Positions 48,244-57,635 of a stretch of DNA of 64,000 nucleotides are shown in pieces. Under the pieces are notes generated by a model. That model did not search any database. It was not told where the DNA came from and saw nothing but the letters and a program-made list of their open reading frames with translations. The stretch lies in NCBI RefSeq assembly GCF_012277315.1, contig NZ_CP051157.1, positions 310,001-374,000 on the forward strand, read 5' to 3'. Position numbers and translations under genes: made by a program. Source of the DNA: Wolbachia endosymbiont of Ctenocephalides felis wCfeJ (GTDB lineage: Bacteria; Pseudomonadota; Alphaproteobacteria; Rickettsiales; Anaplasmataceae). Numbering within the stretch: the first letter of the stretch is position 1; each line of letters opens with the position of its first letter.

Positions 48244-48417
48244 AAAATGTAGTTGCATCAAGTACAATAATTATGTATTATAATCGTATAATGTTAGAAT
48301 AGACTGTGGAGTATAGAGGTTTAGTGTCAATGGCTAAGCTTCAGGTATTTTCAATTGTAATTTCAAAGTTTTTCATCACATTAGTAATGTTAGTTAATAG
48401 TTTTAGGAGTTGTTAAA

Positions 48418-48672
48418 ATGGAATTTGGTAATATAAAGTGGTTTAATGCCGAAAAGGGTTACGGTTTTATTAAGCCAGAAGCTAAAGGAAGCGATGTTTT
48501 TGTGCATATCAGTACACTAGAGCGTTCAGGAATAAGACCTGATTCACTCAGAGGAGAAAATAAGGAGAAGGGAATAAAAGGAGAGAGAGTCAGCTATGAG
48601 CTCAAAGAAGAGCGTGGTAGAAATGGAGAAGAGAAAAAGTGTGCAATAAATTTAAAGTTGCTAGAAAGTTAA
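48418..48672 (+). CDS. Cold-shock domain protein
   Basis: 84 residues forming one cold-shock domain: GNIKWFNAEKGYGFI (RNP1, KGYGFI) and VFVHIS (RNP2), with an insertion of charged residues (SLRGENKEKGIKG) in the loop before the last strands. It binds single-stranded RNA and likely melts mRNA structure. TAGGAGTTG lies 6 nt before the ATG. A DEAD-box helicase follows 10 nt later, a natural functional pair. Confidence 0.93.
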   Translation: MEFGNIKWFNAEKGYGFIKPEAKGSDVFVHISTLERSGIRPDSLRGENKEKGIKGERVSYELKEERGRNGEEKKCAINLKLLES

Positions 48673-48682
48673 CCACATTTTG

Positions 48683-49951
48683 ATGGTAAAAATTTCTAAT
48701 AGAGCTGTGAGCAGCTTTCATGAGATGGATCTTCCGGTTTTGCTCAAACAAGTTCTAGACAAACATAATCTTTTCATTCCAACTCCGATTCAAATCCAGG
48801 CAATTCCCTTAGCCTTACAGGGTAAAGATATTCTTGGGTCTGCTCAGACGGGCACTGGAAAAACTTTGGCATTTGCTATTCCATTAGTTGCTAAATTGTT
48901 AGACGGGTCTAATGCTAATTCAGCTTTAGTCATTGTGCCAACTAGAGAACTTGCGCAGCAGGTAACGAGTGAAATAAGAAAACTCTTGTTGCAAAATTCC
49001 AGGTTAAAAATTGCCTTATTAATTGGTGGTGAGCCTATTTTTAGGCAGTTAAATCAGCTTCAGAAAAAGCCGCAAATTGTAATAGGTACTCCCGGTCGTA
49101 TTATAGACCATATTGAACGTAAAACTTTAATGGCTCACAATGTCAACACTCTGGTACTTGATGAAATGGATCGTATGTTTGACATGGGCTTTGGAATTCA
49201 AATTGAAGAGATTATGAAATATCTTCCAAAAATACGACAAACCCTTATGTTTTCTGCAACTCTTCCTGGTGATATAGTTAAGCTTGCTGAGAAATACCTT
49301 GATCGACCAGAACGTGTCTCTATTGAGTATGAAGTTACAATTTCTACAAAAATCAAGCAAGAAATTGTTTATGCCTCAGAACCAGAAAAATATGACAAGC
49401 TTATTACACAATTATGTCAACGTAAAGGATCAATCATTATTTTTGTCAAAACAAAGCAGGGAGCTGATCAGCTAGCTAACAAATTGCGCAAAGATAGCTA
49501 TAGCGCTTTGGCAATTCATGGTGATTTAAGACAGCACAAACGCGAAAGGGTCATCAATTCTTTCCGTCGTGGCCGCAATCAAATTATGGTTGCAACAGAT
49601 GTTGCCTCTCGTGGTCTTGATATTCCCCATGTTCAACACGTTATCAATTACGACATACCGCAATCACAAGCTGATTATATCCATCGTGTAGGCAGAACTG
49701 CACGTGCTGGAGCTGAAGGATATGCGCTATCTTTTATCACACCTCAAGATAAGAGAAGACTACCTGCACTTTCAAATGAAACAGGGGAGCCAAATTTTGA
49801 TTGTAGTGCACAGTTTAAAAAACGTAGCAGTAAAAAGGTCTGTAAAAGACCAGGTGCATTGAAAACTAAATATAGTAAGAAAAGTATCAATACTTTTAAA
49901 GAGAAAAGCAGAGTGTTACGAAAAGTATATCCTTCAGAGATTCAAATATAA
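48683..49951 (+). CDS. DEAD-box RNA helicase (RhlE-like)
   Basis: 422 residues. Q motif (PTPIQIQAIP), motif I AQTGTGKT, Ia PTRELAQQ, Ib GTPGR, motif II DEMD (for DEAD) near residue 160, motif III SAT, and motifs V-VI VATDVASRGLDIPHV and HRVGRTAR are in order. A basic C-terminal tail (KKRSSKKVCKRPG) may bind RNA. ATG 48683 directly follows an in-frame TTG. The gene shares a transcript with the cold-shock gene, suggesting joint RNA remodelling. Confidence 0.92.
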   Translation: MVKISNRAVSSFHEMDLPVLLKQVLDKHNLFIPTPIQIQAIPLALQGKDILGSAQTGTGKTLAFAIPLVAKLLDGSNANSALVIVPTRELAQQVTSEIRKLLLQNSRLKIALLIGGEPIFRQLNQLQKKPQIVIGTPGRIIDHIERKTLMAHNVNTLVLDEMDRMFDMGFGIQIEEIMKYLPKIRQTLMFSATLPGDIVKLAEKYLDRPERVSIEYEVTISTKIKQEIVYASEPEKYDKLITQLCQRKGSIIIFVKTKQGADQLANKLRKDSYSALAIHGDLRQHKRERVINSFRRGRNQIMVATDVASRGLDIPHVQHVINYDIPQSQADYIHRVGRTARAGAEGYALSFITPQDKRRLPALSNETGEPNFDCSAQFKKRSSKKVCKRPGALKTKYSKKSINTFKEKSRVLRKVYPSEIQI

Positions 49952-50126
49952 AAAGTGGTCTGAAAAATGATGTGCTGGGTAGAGTTGAATTCAGTAGCAA
50001 ATGAAGAACTAATCAGCACTGATTTATCTAGTTTCGACTACTCTAAGCGCTAACTATTGATTAGAAAGAGAATAGAGAAAAGAAGAGAAATAAGGTAAAT
50101 TCCAGTATTTTAGTAACAATAGAAGG

Positions 50127-50453
50127 TCACTTAAAATATAACAGAGTTATGACGTTTTGTGGATGATTATTGTAAAATAATAGATAAAAATTTTGCAATT
50201 TGATTTTGGTTATATTGATCACACTTATATTATACCCGAGGTCATGCATAAAATTAACTATATCTTCACTATAACAACCAGTTGCTTCGAAACACAAATA
50301 AATAAGGTCTGCTCCATGATTATTGTACAAAGCTACAAGCTTTTCAAAACCTTTCTGGTTATCATGAAAAACTTTATGTCGTTCTTTACCGCCTACCAAC
50401 AAACAAACATCAAAGCAGAATACTTGAGAGGAGCGCAGGCAAGTTTTAAACAA
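50127..50453 (-). pseudogene. IS110-family transposase fragment
   Basis: FDVCLLVGGKERHKVF, then GFEKLVALYNN and IYLCFEATGCYSEDI, match the N-terminal RuvC-like DEDD domain of IS110 transposases; the usual start with the first catalytic Asp is replaced by unrelated residues, and everything after about INITKIK is missing. A doubly truncated remnant. No long inverted repeats, as expected for IS110. Confidence 0.75.
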
Positions 50454-50639
50454 AATTGCTATCAGAGTGCAGGTAAAAATCGATTGCGTCTGAGTGCTAA
50501 GCTAGCTATAGAACAGTATGTGTACTTGCTTGGCAATATTGCTGAGGAACAAGCAAGATAGCTTTAAATAATCTTCTTGTTTTTATAGTTATTTAACTTT
50601 TATATTATAGGTTAATATTTCTGATTCATGTAGAGCAGG

Positions 50640-51134
50640 ATGTGTAGGAAAAAAGTTATTGCAATAGCGAGTTTGTTATTTACTGCCTTGATTTTAGTAG
50701 TTATAGTTCAAATTTTTATTAGAAGCCAAAATTGTGTCAAAGCTAGTGATCAGGATATCGAAGCACTGTTTGATCGTTGGAATGATTCACTAAAAACAGG
50801 CGATGCTTACAAAGTCAATGCAAATTACACTGATGATGCCTTACTACTGCCCACTCTATCCTCTGATCCTAGAGTAACCAGTACTCAGCGTGTTGATTAC
50901 TTTAAAGATTTTTTGACTAAAAACCCAACTGCAGAAGTTGAGTCACGCACTATAAGCATTGGATGTAATAAAGCTGTTGATACAGGTTTATATACCTTTA
51001 AGCTAAAAGATGGAAAAGAGTTAAGTGCTCGTTACACGTTTACTTACAGGTGGGACAAAAATAAATGGCTCATATCATCACACCACTCTTCTTTACCACC
51101 AGAACCCTCAGCTTTTTCTGGTAAGGTCAGTTGA
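50640..51134 (+). CDS. Exported SgcJ/CaMKII-association-like (NTF2-fold) protein
   Basis: 164 residues. Residues ~5-28 are a membrane anchor or signal (VIAIASLLFTALILVVIVQI). The rest, from DQDIEALFDRWNDSLKTGDA, has the pattern of DUF4440/CaMKII-association NTF2-like domains: YTDDALLLPTL, TYRWDKNKWLISSHHSS. These small cone-shaped domains bind ligands or oligomerise; a specific role is not known. Probably periplasmic. Confidence 0.75.
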   Translation: MCRKKVIAIASLLFTALILVVIVQIFIRSQNCVKASDQDIEALFDRWNDSLKTGDAYKVNANYTDDALLLPTLSSDPRVTSTQRVDYFKDFLTKNPTAEVESRTISIGCNKAVDTGLYTFKLKDGKELSARYTFTYRWDKNKWLISSHHSSLPPEPSAFSGKVS

Positions 51135-51148
51135 AAATTAAGCTCGAT

Positions 51149-51553
51149 TTAACTAGATCTTAGATTGGGTAAAAAAAGATGGTCCTGATAAAACTTACTT
51201 GTAGTTAACCTTTCTATATTTGAGCTATTGGTTTGCTTTTTTTTATAACCTAATTTATAGCTTATTGAGTCTTTATACAAACTGATCGTTTTATATACCT
51301 TGTTCACTTCCTTAGGATTAGCTACTACAACACATAACCCTGTTACTATAGCAAAAGCCAAAGTAGTAAATACTAAAAAGTTCCTTCCACCGACTTTTTT
51401 TTCTTGTGCAGCAGCATGCAGCTCGCCTGACTCTTGTAAATATTCATACCACGTGTGACTGCAGTTTGTGCACCTTACTTTTCTTCCAAACTCACCTATT
51501 TGCTCGGAAGGCACTAAGTAAATCTTAGTACAATTATTACATTGTATTTTCAC
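51149..51553 (-). CDS. Zinc-ribbon membrane protein
   Basis: 134 residues. The N-terminus is a zinc ribbon of the MJ0042/alphaproteobacterial type, with Cys5, Cys8, Cys28 and Cys31 (CNNC...CTNC) followed by HTWYEY. One membrane segment spans about 58-79 and a short basic C-terminal part follows. The architecture suggests a membrane-anchored regulator or scaffold; function unknown. It converges with the NTF2-fold gene 14 nt away. Confidence 0.8.
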   Translation of the reverse strand: MKIQCNNCTKIYLVPSEQIGEFGRKVRCTNCSHTWYEYLQESGELHAAAQEKKVGGRNFLVFTTLAFAIVTGLCVVVANPKEVNKVYKTISLYKDSISYKLGYKKKQTNSSNIERLTTSKFYQDHLFLPNLRSS

Positions 51554-51624
51554 AACACTTATGTGTAAAGTAGTAACAAGCCTAGGTTATATAGAACTGT
51601 AAACTTATTGTCAATATGTAGTAA

Positions 51625-52455
51625 ATGGAAAGCTTGCAATTAGATAAGATACAAAACAATGTAGAAAATATTTGGAAAAATAGGAACGAATTTGATAATC
51701 ACAGTGTAAAAACAGCAGTAAAAACAACAATTGGAGAGGTAATGAAACTTCTCGATAGTGGTAAAATCAGAGTAGCAGAAAAGCTGTCAAACGGAGAGTG
51801 GGTAGTACATACGTGGGTAAAGCAGGCAATATTATTACACTTTCTTACTGAGGAAAGCAGAACAATAGGTGATAACAATAGGTGGTTTGATAAGATAAAC
51901 AATAAGTTTGACGGATGGAATGAAGAAAAATTTCGCCAGTCGAAAATTAGGGCAGTTCCTGGGTGTTTTATCCGCCAATCTGCTTACATAGATACAAATG
52001 TTGTTCTGATGCCAAGTTTTATTAACGTTGGTGCATACATTGGTTCGGGTACAATGATAGACACCTGGTCAACAGTTGGTAGCTGTGCACAAGTAGGAAA
52101 AGATTGTCATATTTCTGGAGGAGTAGGAATTGGTGGAGTTTTAGAACCTATTCAAGCTTCTCCAGTTATTATAGAGGATAATTGCTTTATAGGAGCGCGT
52201 AGCGAGGTGGTTGAAGGTGTTATAATAAGAGAAGGATCGGTTTTAGGTATGGGAGTTTTTATTGGATCCTCAACAAAAATTATTGATAGAGAAACTGGTA
52301 AAGTATTTTATGGCGAAGTGCCACCTTACTCTGTGGTAGTGCCAGGATCCACTTTATCTGGAAATAACATTTCAACCTATTGTGCAGTTATAGTAAAAAA
52401 AGTAGATGAAAAAACAAGAGCGAAAACTTCTATAAATGAAATATTGAGAGGTTAA
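51625..52455 (+). CDS. dapD: Tetrahydrodipicolinate N-succinyltransferase
   Basis: Lysine/meso-diaminopimelate pathway enzyme. 276 residues with a left-handed beta-helix of hexapeptide repeats ([20 protein letters not shown], then [11 protein letters not shown]). It ends normally in [12 protein letters not shown] and INEILRG. It supplies DAP for peptidoglycan precursors, consistent with murA and PBP2 here. An insertion sequence starts 1 nt after the stop. Confidence 0.95.
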   Translation: MESLQLDKIQNNVENIWKNRNEFDNHSVKTAVKTTIGEVMKLLDSGKIRVAEKLSNGEWVVHTWVKQAILLHFLTEESRTIGDNNRWFDKINNKFDGWNEEKFRQSKIRAVPGCFIRQSAYIDTNVVLMPSFINVGAYIGSGTMIDTWSTVGSCAQVGKDCHISGGVGIGGVLEPIQASPVIIEDNCFIGARSEVVEGVIIREGSVLGMGVFIGSSTKIIDRETGKVFYGEVPPYSVVVPGSTLSGNNISTYCAVIVKKVDEKTRAKTSINEILRG

Positions 52456-52456
52456 G

Positions 52457-53396
52457 TGTATGGTCCCAGAGTGTGATGGTATGGACTTAGTATAAATAAT
52501 TCAGGAGATTTTGTCCACTGAGAACATATAAATTCAAAAGGAGTAAGACCGTTAAGAGTTTTGAGTCTCTTTGCATAATTGTAAGCCATGACAAAGTCGT
52601 AAAGATGCTTTGTGAGTTGCTGATGTGATCGGTAGTAGTATTTTTTAACAGTGGCATTTTTTAAAGTTTTATTCATACGTTCAACTTGCCCATTCGTCCA
52701 AGTATGGCTGATTTTTGTTAGGCGATGTTCAATATTATGTTCTTCACAAACTCTATCAAATATGTGTTGGAAAGATGGCGTTTCTGGTTGGTAAATTGTA
52801 TACCATTGTCTGTCAAAACAGTGTGGATTTTATATGGTAGAATTTTAATCAAATTACGTAGAAACTCAGCAGCTATGGGTTTTGTAGCACTTTTATGTAA
52901 CTCAACAACATAGATATCTCATCTGTTCTGACTTCTGCAATGTCAATATAGAAATAGCCTATAGGATATTTCTCGAATTTCTTTTTTGGCTTAGCTTCAC
53001 CATCAACATCTGGCAATCTGCTAATATCATGTCTTTGTAAACAGAGATGTAGGCTAGAAGTGCGGAATTGTAGACTGCAAGGCATAAAGGCAATCATCCA
53101 ATGGTAGAAGTGTATGCTTGCAAAATGCAACAATTAAAGCTTCCTCCTCCAGGGTTAATATGGTTGATCTTGGATGCTTTGGACCCATATCAGCGTCTTT
53201 AGTAAATGAGCGTTTTCTCCATTTAACGATAGTTTTTAGGTTAAGGTTGTAGTGCTTGGAGAGTTTTGCTATGCTCTCTTTACTATTTTGTATTGCTCTA
53301 CGCTGTTGTTCTGGTGCACCCATGTAACCATAACTCCTCCTTTGATGGTATCTCTTTTTCACATTTTATCATACCATCACACTCTGGGACCATACA
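52457..53396 (-). mobile_element. IS481-like insertion sequence, 940 bp, decayed transposase
   Basis: 27-bp perfect terminal inverted repeats, TGTATGGTCCCAGAGTGTG... at 52457-52483 and its complement at 53370-53396. No target-site duplication is evident. The transposase, minus strand, is broken into frames: the helix-turn-helix part (53362-53054, with YNLNLKTIVKWRKRS), a middle part with YIDIAEVRTDE (first catalytic Asp), a piece with TDNGIQF, and the C-terminal MNKTLKNATVKKYYYRSHQQ (52676-52452). Several frameshifts make it non-autonomous, though the ends are intact. Confidence 0.85.
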
Positions 53397-53500
53397 TATC
53401 TCCATCACATTACTTTTATACTATGCTGATAAAATGCAGATAATGCAACATTTACAGATTAGACAATTGTTAGATAACAGGAAAGAGATGCTGGAAGATA

Positions 53501-53785
53501 CTACTTTTTGCTGTCACTTATTTTATCACTATTATTAACCACAGTGATGGCATACGCACATAAATCAGGAAAGGGGATTCCGTTTTCCTGAGATAATTTA
53601 TATAATTTTTGTAGACTTTCTTTTACCTTAGTCGGAATATTGCCTCCACGTTCTTTTACGAGCCAGGAATCCTGATGGTGAATTGGATGAGTATCACTTT
53701 TTGGGTTTCCTATGTATATTGCAAAAGGCGAAGTTTGCCCTTTGAAATCACATTGCACAGTAAATTTTTTTATAGAATCAGCCAT
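53501..53785 (-). CDS. DUF2610 domain protein
   Basis: 94 residues, matching the small conserved DUF2610 family of Rickettsiales: TVQCDFKGQTSPFAIYIGNP, DSWLVKERGGNIP and LCAYAITVVNN. No enzymatic motif is seen. It starts immediately after the stop of the 122-residue gene, so the pair is an operon. Confidence 0.8.
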   Translation of the reverse strand: MADSIKKFTVQCDFKGQTSPFAIYIGNPKSDTHPIHHQDSWLVKERGGNIPTKVKESLQKLYKLSQENGIPFPDLCAYAITVVNNSDKISDSKK

Positions 53786-54154
53786 CTAAAAACCTCTAAT
53801 TCTCTTTTTGGTTGATTTTACAGCAGGTGTAGGAAGTGGTTTCTTTATATCTTGTCTGCTGACGATATTTTCTTTGCCTCCAAGAACTCGAAGGACATCA
53901 GCTTTGCTTAGTTGTGATTCTTTCGCTACCTTCATTCCATGTTTCACCATAATATTAGCATAAGCTAACACCTTTTTTACCAGTTCTAGATCACCATCCA
54001 GCATTTGAACCAGTGCTTGAAATACCTCCGCCAAAGTTAACCCATCAGCGCTTATGACCTTATTTTCCACAAGATTGATGGCTTCCTCAAACTTGCACTC
54101 AATGCTGTTATCTGCGTCCACAAGGGCAATGTTATTAGTATCCTGATCGTCCAT
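53786..54154 (-). CDS. Conserved hypothetical protein (122 aa)
   Basis: An acidic, helical N-terminal half (ECKFEEAINLVENKVI) and a basic Pro/Lys-rich C-terminus (KKPLPTPAVKSTKKRIRGF). I do not recognise a domain. The lack of hydrophobic segments suggests a cytoplasmic protein. It is coupled to the DUF2610 gene, whose ATG follows its stop directly, so the two may act together. Confidence 0.7.
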   Translation of the reverse strand: MDDQDTNNIALVDADNSIECKFEEAINLVENKVISADGLTLAEVFQALVQMLDGDLELVKKVLAYANIMVKHGMKVAKESQLSKADVLRVLGGKENIVSRQDIKKPLPTPAVKSTKKRIRGF

Positions 54155-54258
54155 AATCGAAGCACCTATTGTTAATAAGCTCTTAAGTTTATACTATACA
54201 TATAAATACTCCACTACTTTATATTATGACACACTATGGTTAATCATTTATTAATAAT

Positions 54259-55302
54259 ATGCTTGCTTATATACATGAATTAATTGATAAAAATCAAGGA
54301 TCGATATCTATAAGTAGCTTTATGAACGCTGCCTTATATCATAAAGAGTATGGATATTACATGAAAAAACTACCGTTCGGCAGAGATGGCGATTTTATTA
54401 CAGCACCTGAAATTAGCCAATTATTCGGTGAGATAATTGCAATTTGGGTAATGCATACATGGGAACAATTAGGAAAACCACCAAAATTTTCTTTAGTCGA
54501 GCTCGGACCGGGTAAAGGAACACTCATTCACGATATAATAAGAGTCACCAAAAAATATAGGGATTTTTTTAGCTCAATGGCCATTCACCTAGTTGAAATA
54601 AGTCCTTCTTTGCAGAGGATGCAAAAGGAAAAATTAAAGGGATTAGATATTAATTGGCACGAGGATATTAATAATTTGCCAAAGCAGCCTACTATTTTTT
54701 TAGCAAATGAATTCTTTGATGCTCTTCCGATTGATCAGTTTGTGTATTGTAATGGGAAATGGTACGAAAATAGGGTGATAAAACAGGATAACGAGGTGTC
54801 ATTCCAGTGCTTGATACTGGAATCCAGAAAAAAGGAATCATGTGTCCCAGCATCAGTTACTCAGGCAACAAATGAAAAACTTTTTAATGGTGCAGTGGTG
54901 GAAGTATGTCCAGTTGGAGTCGAAATATTAAAAAAACTTGAAGAAAAAATGGTTAGTTACAGAGGAGCTGCTTTGATTATAGATTATGGCTATGTATCTT
55001 CTCCATACAAGAGTACCCTGCAATCGGTGAAACAACATAAGTACGTCAATTCTCTCGAAAATATTGGTAATAGTGATATTACCGCACTTGTGAATTTTCA
55101 AGCATTAAGAGATTCATTAAAACACGTAGACTGTGAAATTTTAACTCAAAGGGAATTTTTATACCTTTTTGGTATAAAAGAGAGAACACAGGCTTTAATG
55201 GAAAACGTGGGTAATGAACAAAAGAATAGGATCTTTAGTGAATGTCTCAGATTAACTGAAAATATGGGTACTCTCTTTAAGGCAATGCTGATTCGTAGCT
55301 AG
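54259..55302 (+). CDS. SAM-dependent methyltransferase, MidA/NDUFAF7 family, with palindrome insert
   Basis: 347 residues. GYYMKKLPFGRDGDFITAPEI (first 20 shown in part: residues 32-52) and ELGPGKGTLIHDI (81-93, SAM motif I) define the family; LANEFFDALPID is the next motif. In mitochondria the homologue methylates an Arg of complex I subunit NDUFS2, so a link to NADH dehydrogenase assembly is inferred. Residues ~180-205 (SFQCLILESRKKESCVPASV) are encoded by a WPE palindrome and are not family sequence. Confidence 0.82.
   Translation: MLAYIHELIDKNQGSISISSFMNAALYHKEYGYYMKKLPFGRDGDFITAPEISQLFGEIIAIWVMHTWEQLGKPPKFSLVELGPGKGTLIHDIIRVTKKYRDFFSSMAIHLVEISPSLQRMQKEKLKGLDINWHEDINNLPKQPTIFLANEFFDALPIDQFVYCNGKWYENRVIKQDNEVSFQCLILESRKKESCVPASVTQATNEKLFNGAVVEVCPVGVEILKKLEEKMVSYRGAALIIDYGYVSSPYKSTLQSVKQHKYVNSLENIGNSDITALVNFQALRDSLKHVDCEILTQREFLYLFGIKERTQALMENVGNEQKNRIFSECLRLTENMGTLFKAMLIRS
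54793..54873. repeat. WPE palindrome inside the MidA-type gene
   Basis: ATTCCAGT/ACTGGAAT (54801-54823, loop GCTTGAT), an A-rich spacer, then a degraded second hairpin (GTGTCCCAGCATCAGTTACTC). The order matches the ubiX insert but in the opposite orientation and reading frame, and the frame is preserved. It adds about 26 residues. Confidence 0.8.
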
Positions 55303-55335
55303 TTAATATTATGTGCATTCCAGAGCAAATGCCGA

Positions 55336-56703
55336 CTACAGTTCTCGCAACCTCTTTATGCACTCATCTTTTCCAAGAATCACCATGATATCGATAATTC
55401 CGGGTGCATCCATTATCCCAGTTATAGGGGCACGTAGTGAGTGGTAAACGTCACTCATTTTAACGTCATGTAACTTTGCAAATTTCTTGATTTGAGAAGA
55501 CAGAAAGCTCTTGTTCCAATTTTCATTATCAATATTCGAGAGAAACGATGCAAGTAACTTGATTATATCGAGGTTAGATTTGACAATTTGTCTAGCTTCT
55601 TCACTTAAATCAAGTGGTGGATCTTGAATATAAAATTTTGCTAAATCCAGTAATTCTGTCAGGTAATTTGCTCTTTTCTTTAGCTCTGTTAGTCCCTGTA
55701 ATAAATAGTTTTTTTTCTTGTCAGTGAGAGTATTTTCTCCAAGTATTAGAGCCAGAATATCTTCATTACTTATATTATTGATGTAATGGTTATTCAAATG
55801 CTCCAATTTTTTGAAATCAAGTTGTGCAGGTGAACGACCGATGCTTTCTAAATTAAACCACTCTACCGCTTGCTCATCGTTAATAATCTCGTCGTTACCG
55901 TGGCTCCAACCAAGTCTCAGCAGGTAATTACGCATTGCTTTTGGCAATATTCCCATCTTCTCGTAATCGCAAATGCTCGTGGCACCATGCCTTTTGGAAA
56001 GCTTATTCCCATCTTCCCCATGAATAAGCGGCACATGCGCGAAACGTGGAATATTAAAATCGAAAGCCTGATATATCAGCACTTGTTTAAAGGTGTTAGT
56101 GAGATGATCTGAACCACGTATTATATCAGTTATCCCGGCATCGTGGTCATCAATCACCACAGCAAAAATATATGTTGGAGTGTTATCAGAACGTAGAATT
56201 ACTATATCATCAAGTTGGCTGCTATTTACTTTAATTTGACCATATATTTTATCGTCAACAACGATTTCTTGCGAGTCTGGTACTTTAAAGCGTACAACGG
56301 GCTTTACGTTTGGTGTCACATTAGTACATTTATGTTTGTATACTTTCCCTTCTTCTCTTGCTTTTGCCTTCTTTTCCGCAACTTCATTCTCAGGGCAGTA
56401 ACAATAATATGCCCTACCCTGTTTGACTAAAAGATTTGCCACTTTAATGTGCCGCTCTATCCTTTTTGATTGATATATTATTTCTCCATCATAGCTTACA
56501 CCAAGCCATTTTAGCCCATCCATTATTGCATCGATTGCCTCTTGTGTTGAACGTTTTCTGTCAGTGTCCTCAATCCTCAGCAAAAACCTACCATCATGGT
56601 GCTTTGCGTAAAGCCAATTGAATAAAGCTGTACGAGCGCCACCAATGTGTAAAAATCCCGTTGGTGACGGAGCGAATCTAGTAACTACATCTGACATATT
56701 CAT
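55336..56703 (-). CDS. gltX: Glutamyl-tRNA synthetase
   Basis: Class I synthetase charging tRNA-Glu (and probably tRNA-Gln, given GatCAB). 455 residues. HIGH-like PSPTGFLHIGGARTALF (residues 11-27) and KMSKS-like KLSKRHG are intact. A zinc-like Cys cluster (YCYCPEN) is present. Rickettsiales commonly carry two GltX copies; only one is in the window. Confidence 0.96.
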   Translation of the reverse strand: MNMSDVVTRFAPSPTGFLHIGGARTALFNWLYAKHHDGRFLLRIEDTDRKRSTQEAIDAIMDGLKWLGVSYDGEIIYQSKRIERHIKVANLLVKQGRAYYCYCPENEVAEKKAKAREEGKVYKHKCTNVTPNVKPVVRFKVPDSQEIVVDDKIYGQIKVNSSQLDDIVILRSDNTPTYIFAVVIDDHDAGITDIIRGSDHLTNTFKQVLIYQAFDFNIPRFAHVPLIHGEDGNKLSKRHGATSICDYEKMGILPKAMRNYLLRLGWSHGNDEIINDEQAVEWFNLESIGRSPAQLDFKKLEHLNNHYINNISNEDILALILGENTLTDKKKNYLLQGLTELKKRANYLTELLDLAKFYIQDPPLDLSEEARQIVKSNLDIIKLLASFLSNIDNENWNKSFLSSQIKKFAKLHDVKMSDVYHSLRAPITGIMDAPGIIDIMVILGKDECIKRLREL

Positions 56704-56857
56704 TTGTTACAGTGACGTAAATGATAATAGCCAAAATTTATGCTTGCAACAATGTGGAATTACTGTAAATTACTAATCCTATGGAGATAAAATTGTATTT
56801 ATTTTTCATAGATTATGGCGTATAACTTAATATCAATTCAATATAGCGAGGTATGTT

Positions 56858-57562
56858 GTGGGTGAACCTAAAATAGAAAATTTGCTCTCAAATAATAAAA
56901 ATAATATCAATTGGTGTTACACAGATCCATCTGATAAGGTGATAGTAAGTGGAGATAATCTCTTACATCTAGCTGCAAGAACAAGAAGCACTGAGACTTT
57001 TTTATCTATTTTTAAGAAAAGCGTTGAGAATGATATTCATTTGTTAGAGTACAACGAAAATCATGAAAATCCGTTTCACATAGCAGCAAAATTTAAAATA
57101 TTACCGAATGTGGTAAGCAGAATATTTGAGTATTTGAATTCGGAAAAAGTAACAAAAGAAAAATCAGAGAGTTTCAAAAGTTACGTCAGAAATGCATTAA
57201 GCAACAGATGTGCGTTAAATATCCGCAAGATGACTCCTCTTGATATGGTTAGTAAGGAAGTCCGGGAAGAAGTGAGAGAGATTGCAGGCATAAAAAAAAG
57301 TTTTTTATGTAATAGAAAATTTCACTTATGCTTATATATAATAGGAGCTATAGCGTGTATTGCTGCTTTGTGTCTTTCTTTATACTTTCTGTATATGGTT
57401 TCTCAAAGCCTTGCATTAGCTTCGGCAGCGACAATAGCTTCTGGTGGGGCTGCATGCCTGTCATTCAAAGCATTTGGTGAGATATATGACTTGAATGACG
57501 CAAGCACTCTAATGGAGGGTATCAGTACGGAAATGGCTTCACGTTACACAGGTCCAATTTAG
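56858..57562 (+). CDS. Ankyrin-type protein with C-terminal membrane segments (234 aa)
   Basis: Ankyrin-like units GDNLLHLAARTRSTETFLSI (about 32-51) and NHENPFHIAAKFKIL (about 68-82), then a linker. HLCLYIIGAIACIAALCLSL and a Gly/Ala-rich stretch (ASAATIASGGAACLSFKAFG) form two hydrophobic segments near the C-terminus. GTG 56858 has GAGG 6 nt upstream; an ATG 5 nt upstream is out of frame. Same plan as the ankyrin genes at 30.9 and 34.8 kb. Confidence 0.75.
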   Translation: MGEPKIENLLSNNKNNINWCYTDPSDKVIVSGDNLLHLAARTRSTETFLSIFKKSVENDIHLLEYNENHENPFHIAAKFKILPNVVSRIFEYLNSEKVTKEKSESFKSYVRNALSNRCALNIRKMTPLDMVSKEVREEVREIAGIKKSFLCNRKFHLCLYIIGAIACIAALCLSLYFLYMVSQSLALASAATIASGGAACLSFKAFGEIYDLNDASTLMEGISTEMASRYTGPI

Positions 57563-57635
57563 TACATAAAAAGAAAAATCACTTGCAGGCAATGATATAG
57601 AAATTTACTTTCTTAACTTAAGAAAGTATAATCAC

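Noticed and set aside
50435-50561. Protein-like end of a plus-strand frame (KNRLRLSAKLAIEQYVYLLG)
   Set aside because: It looks like the C-terminus of some gene but has no start, and the upstream part of the frame is antisense to the IS110 remnant. I cannot name or support it.
52873-53133. 86-codon frame as a separate gene
   Set aside because: It is a frameshifted middle part of the IS481-like transposase within intact inverted ends.
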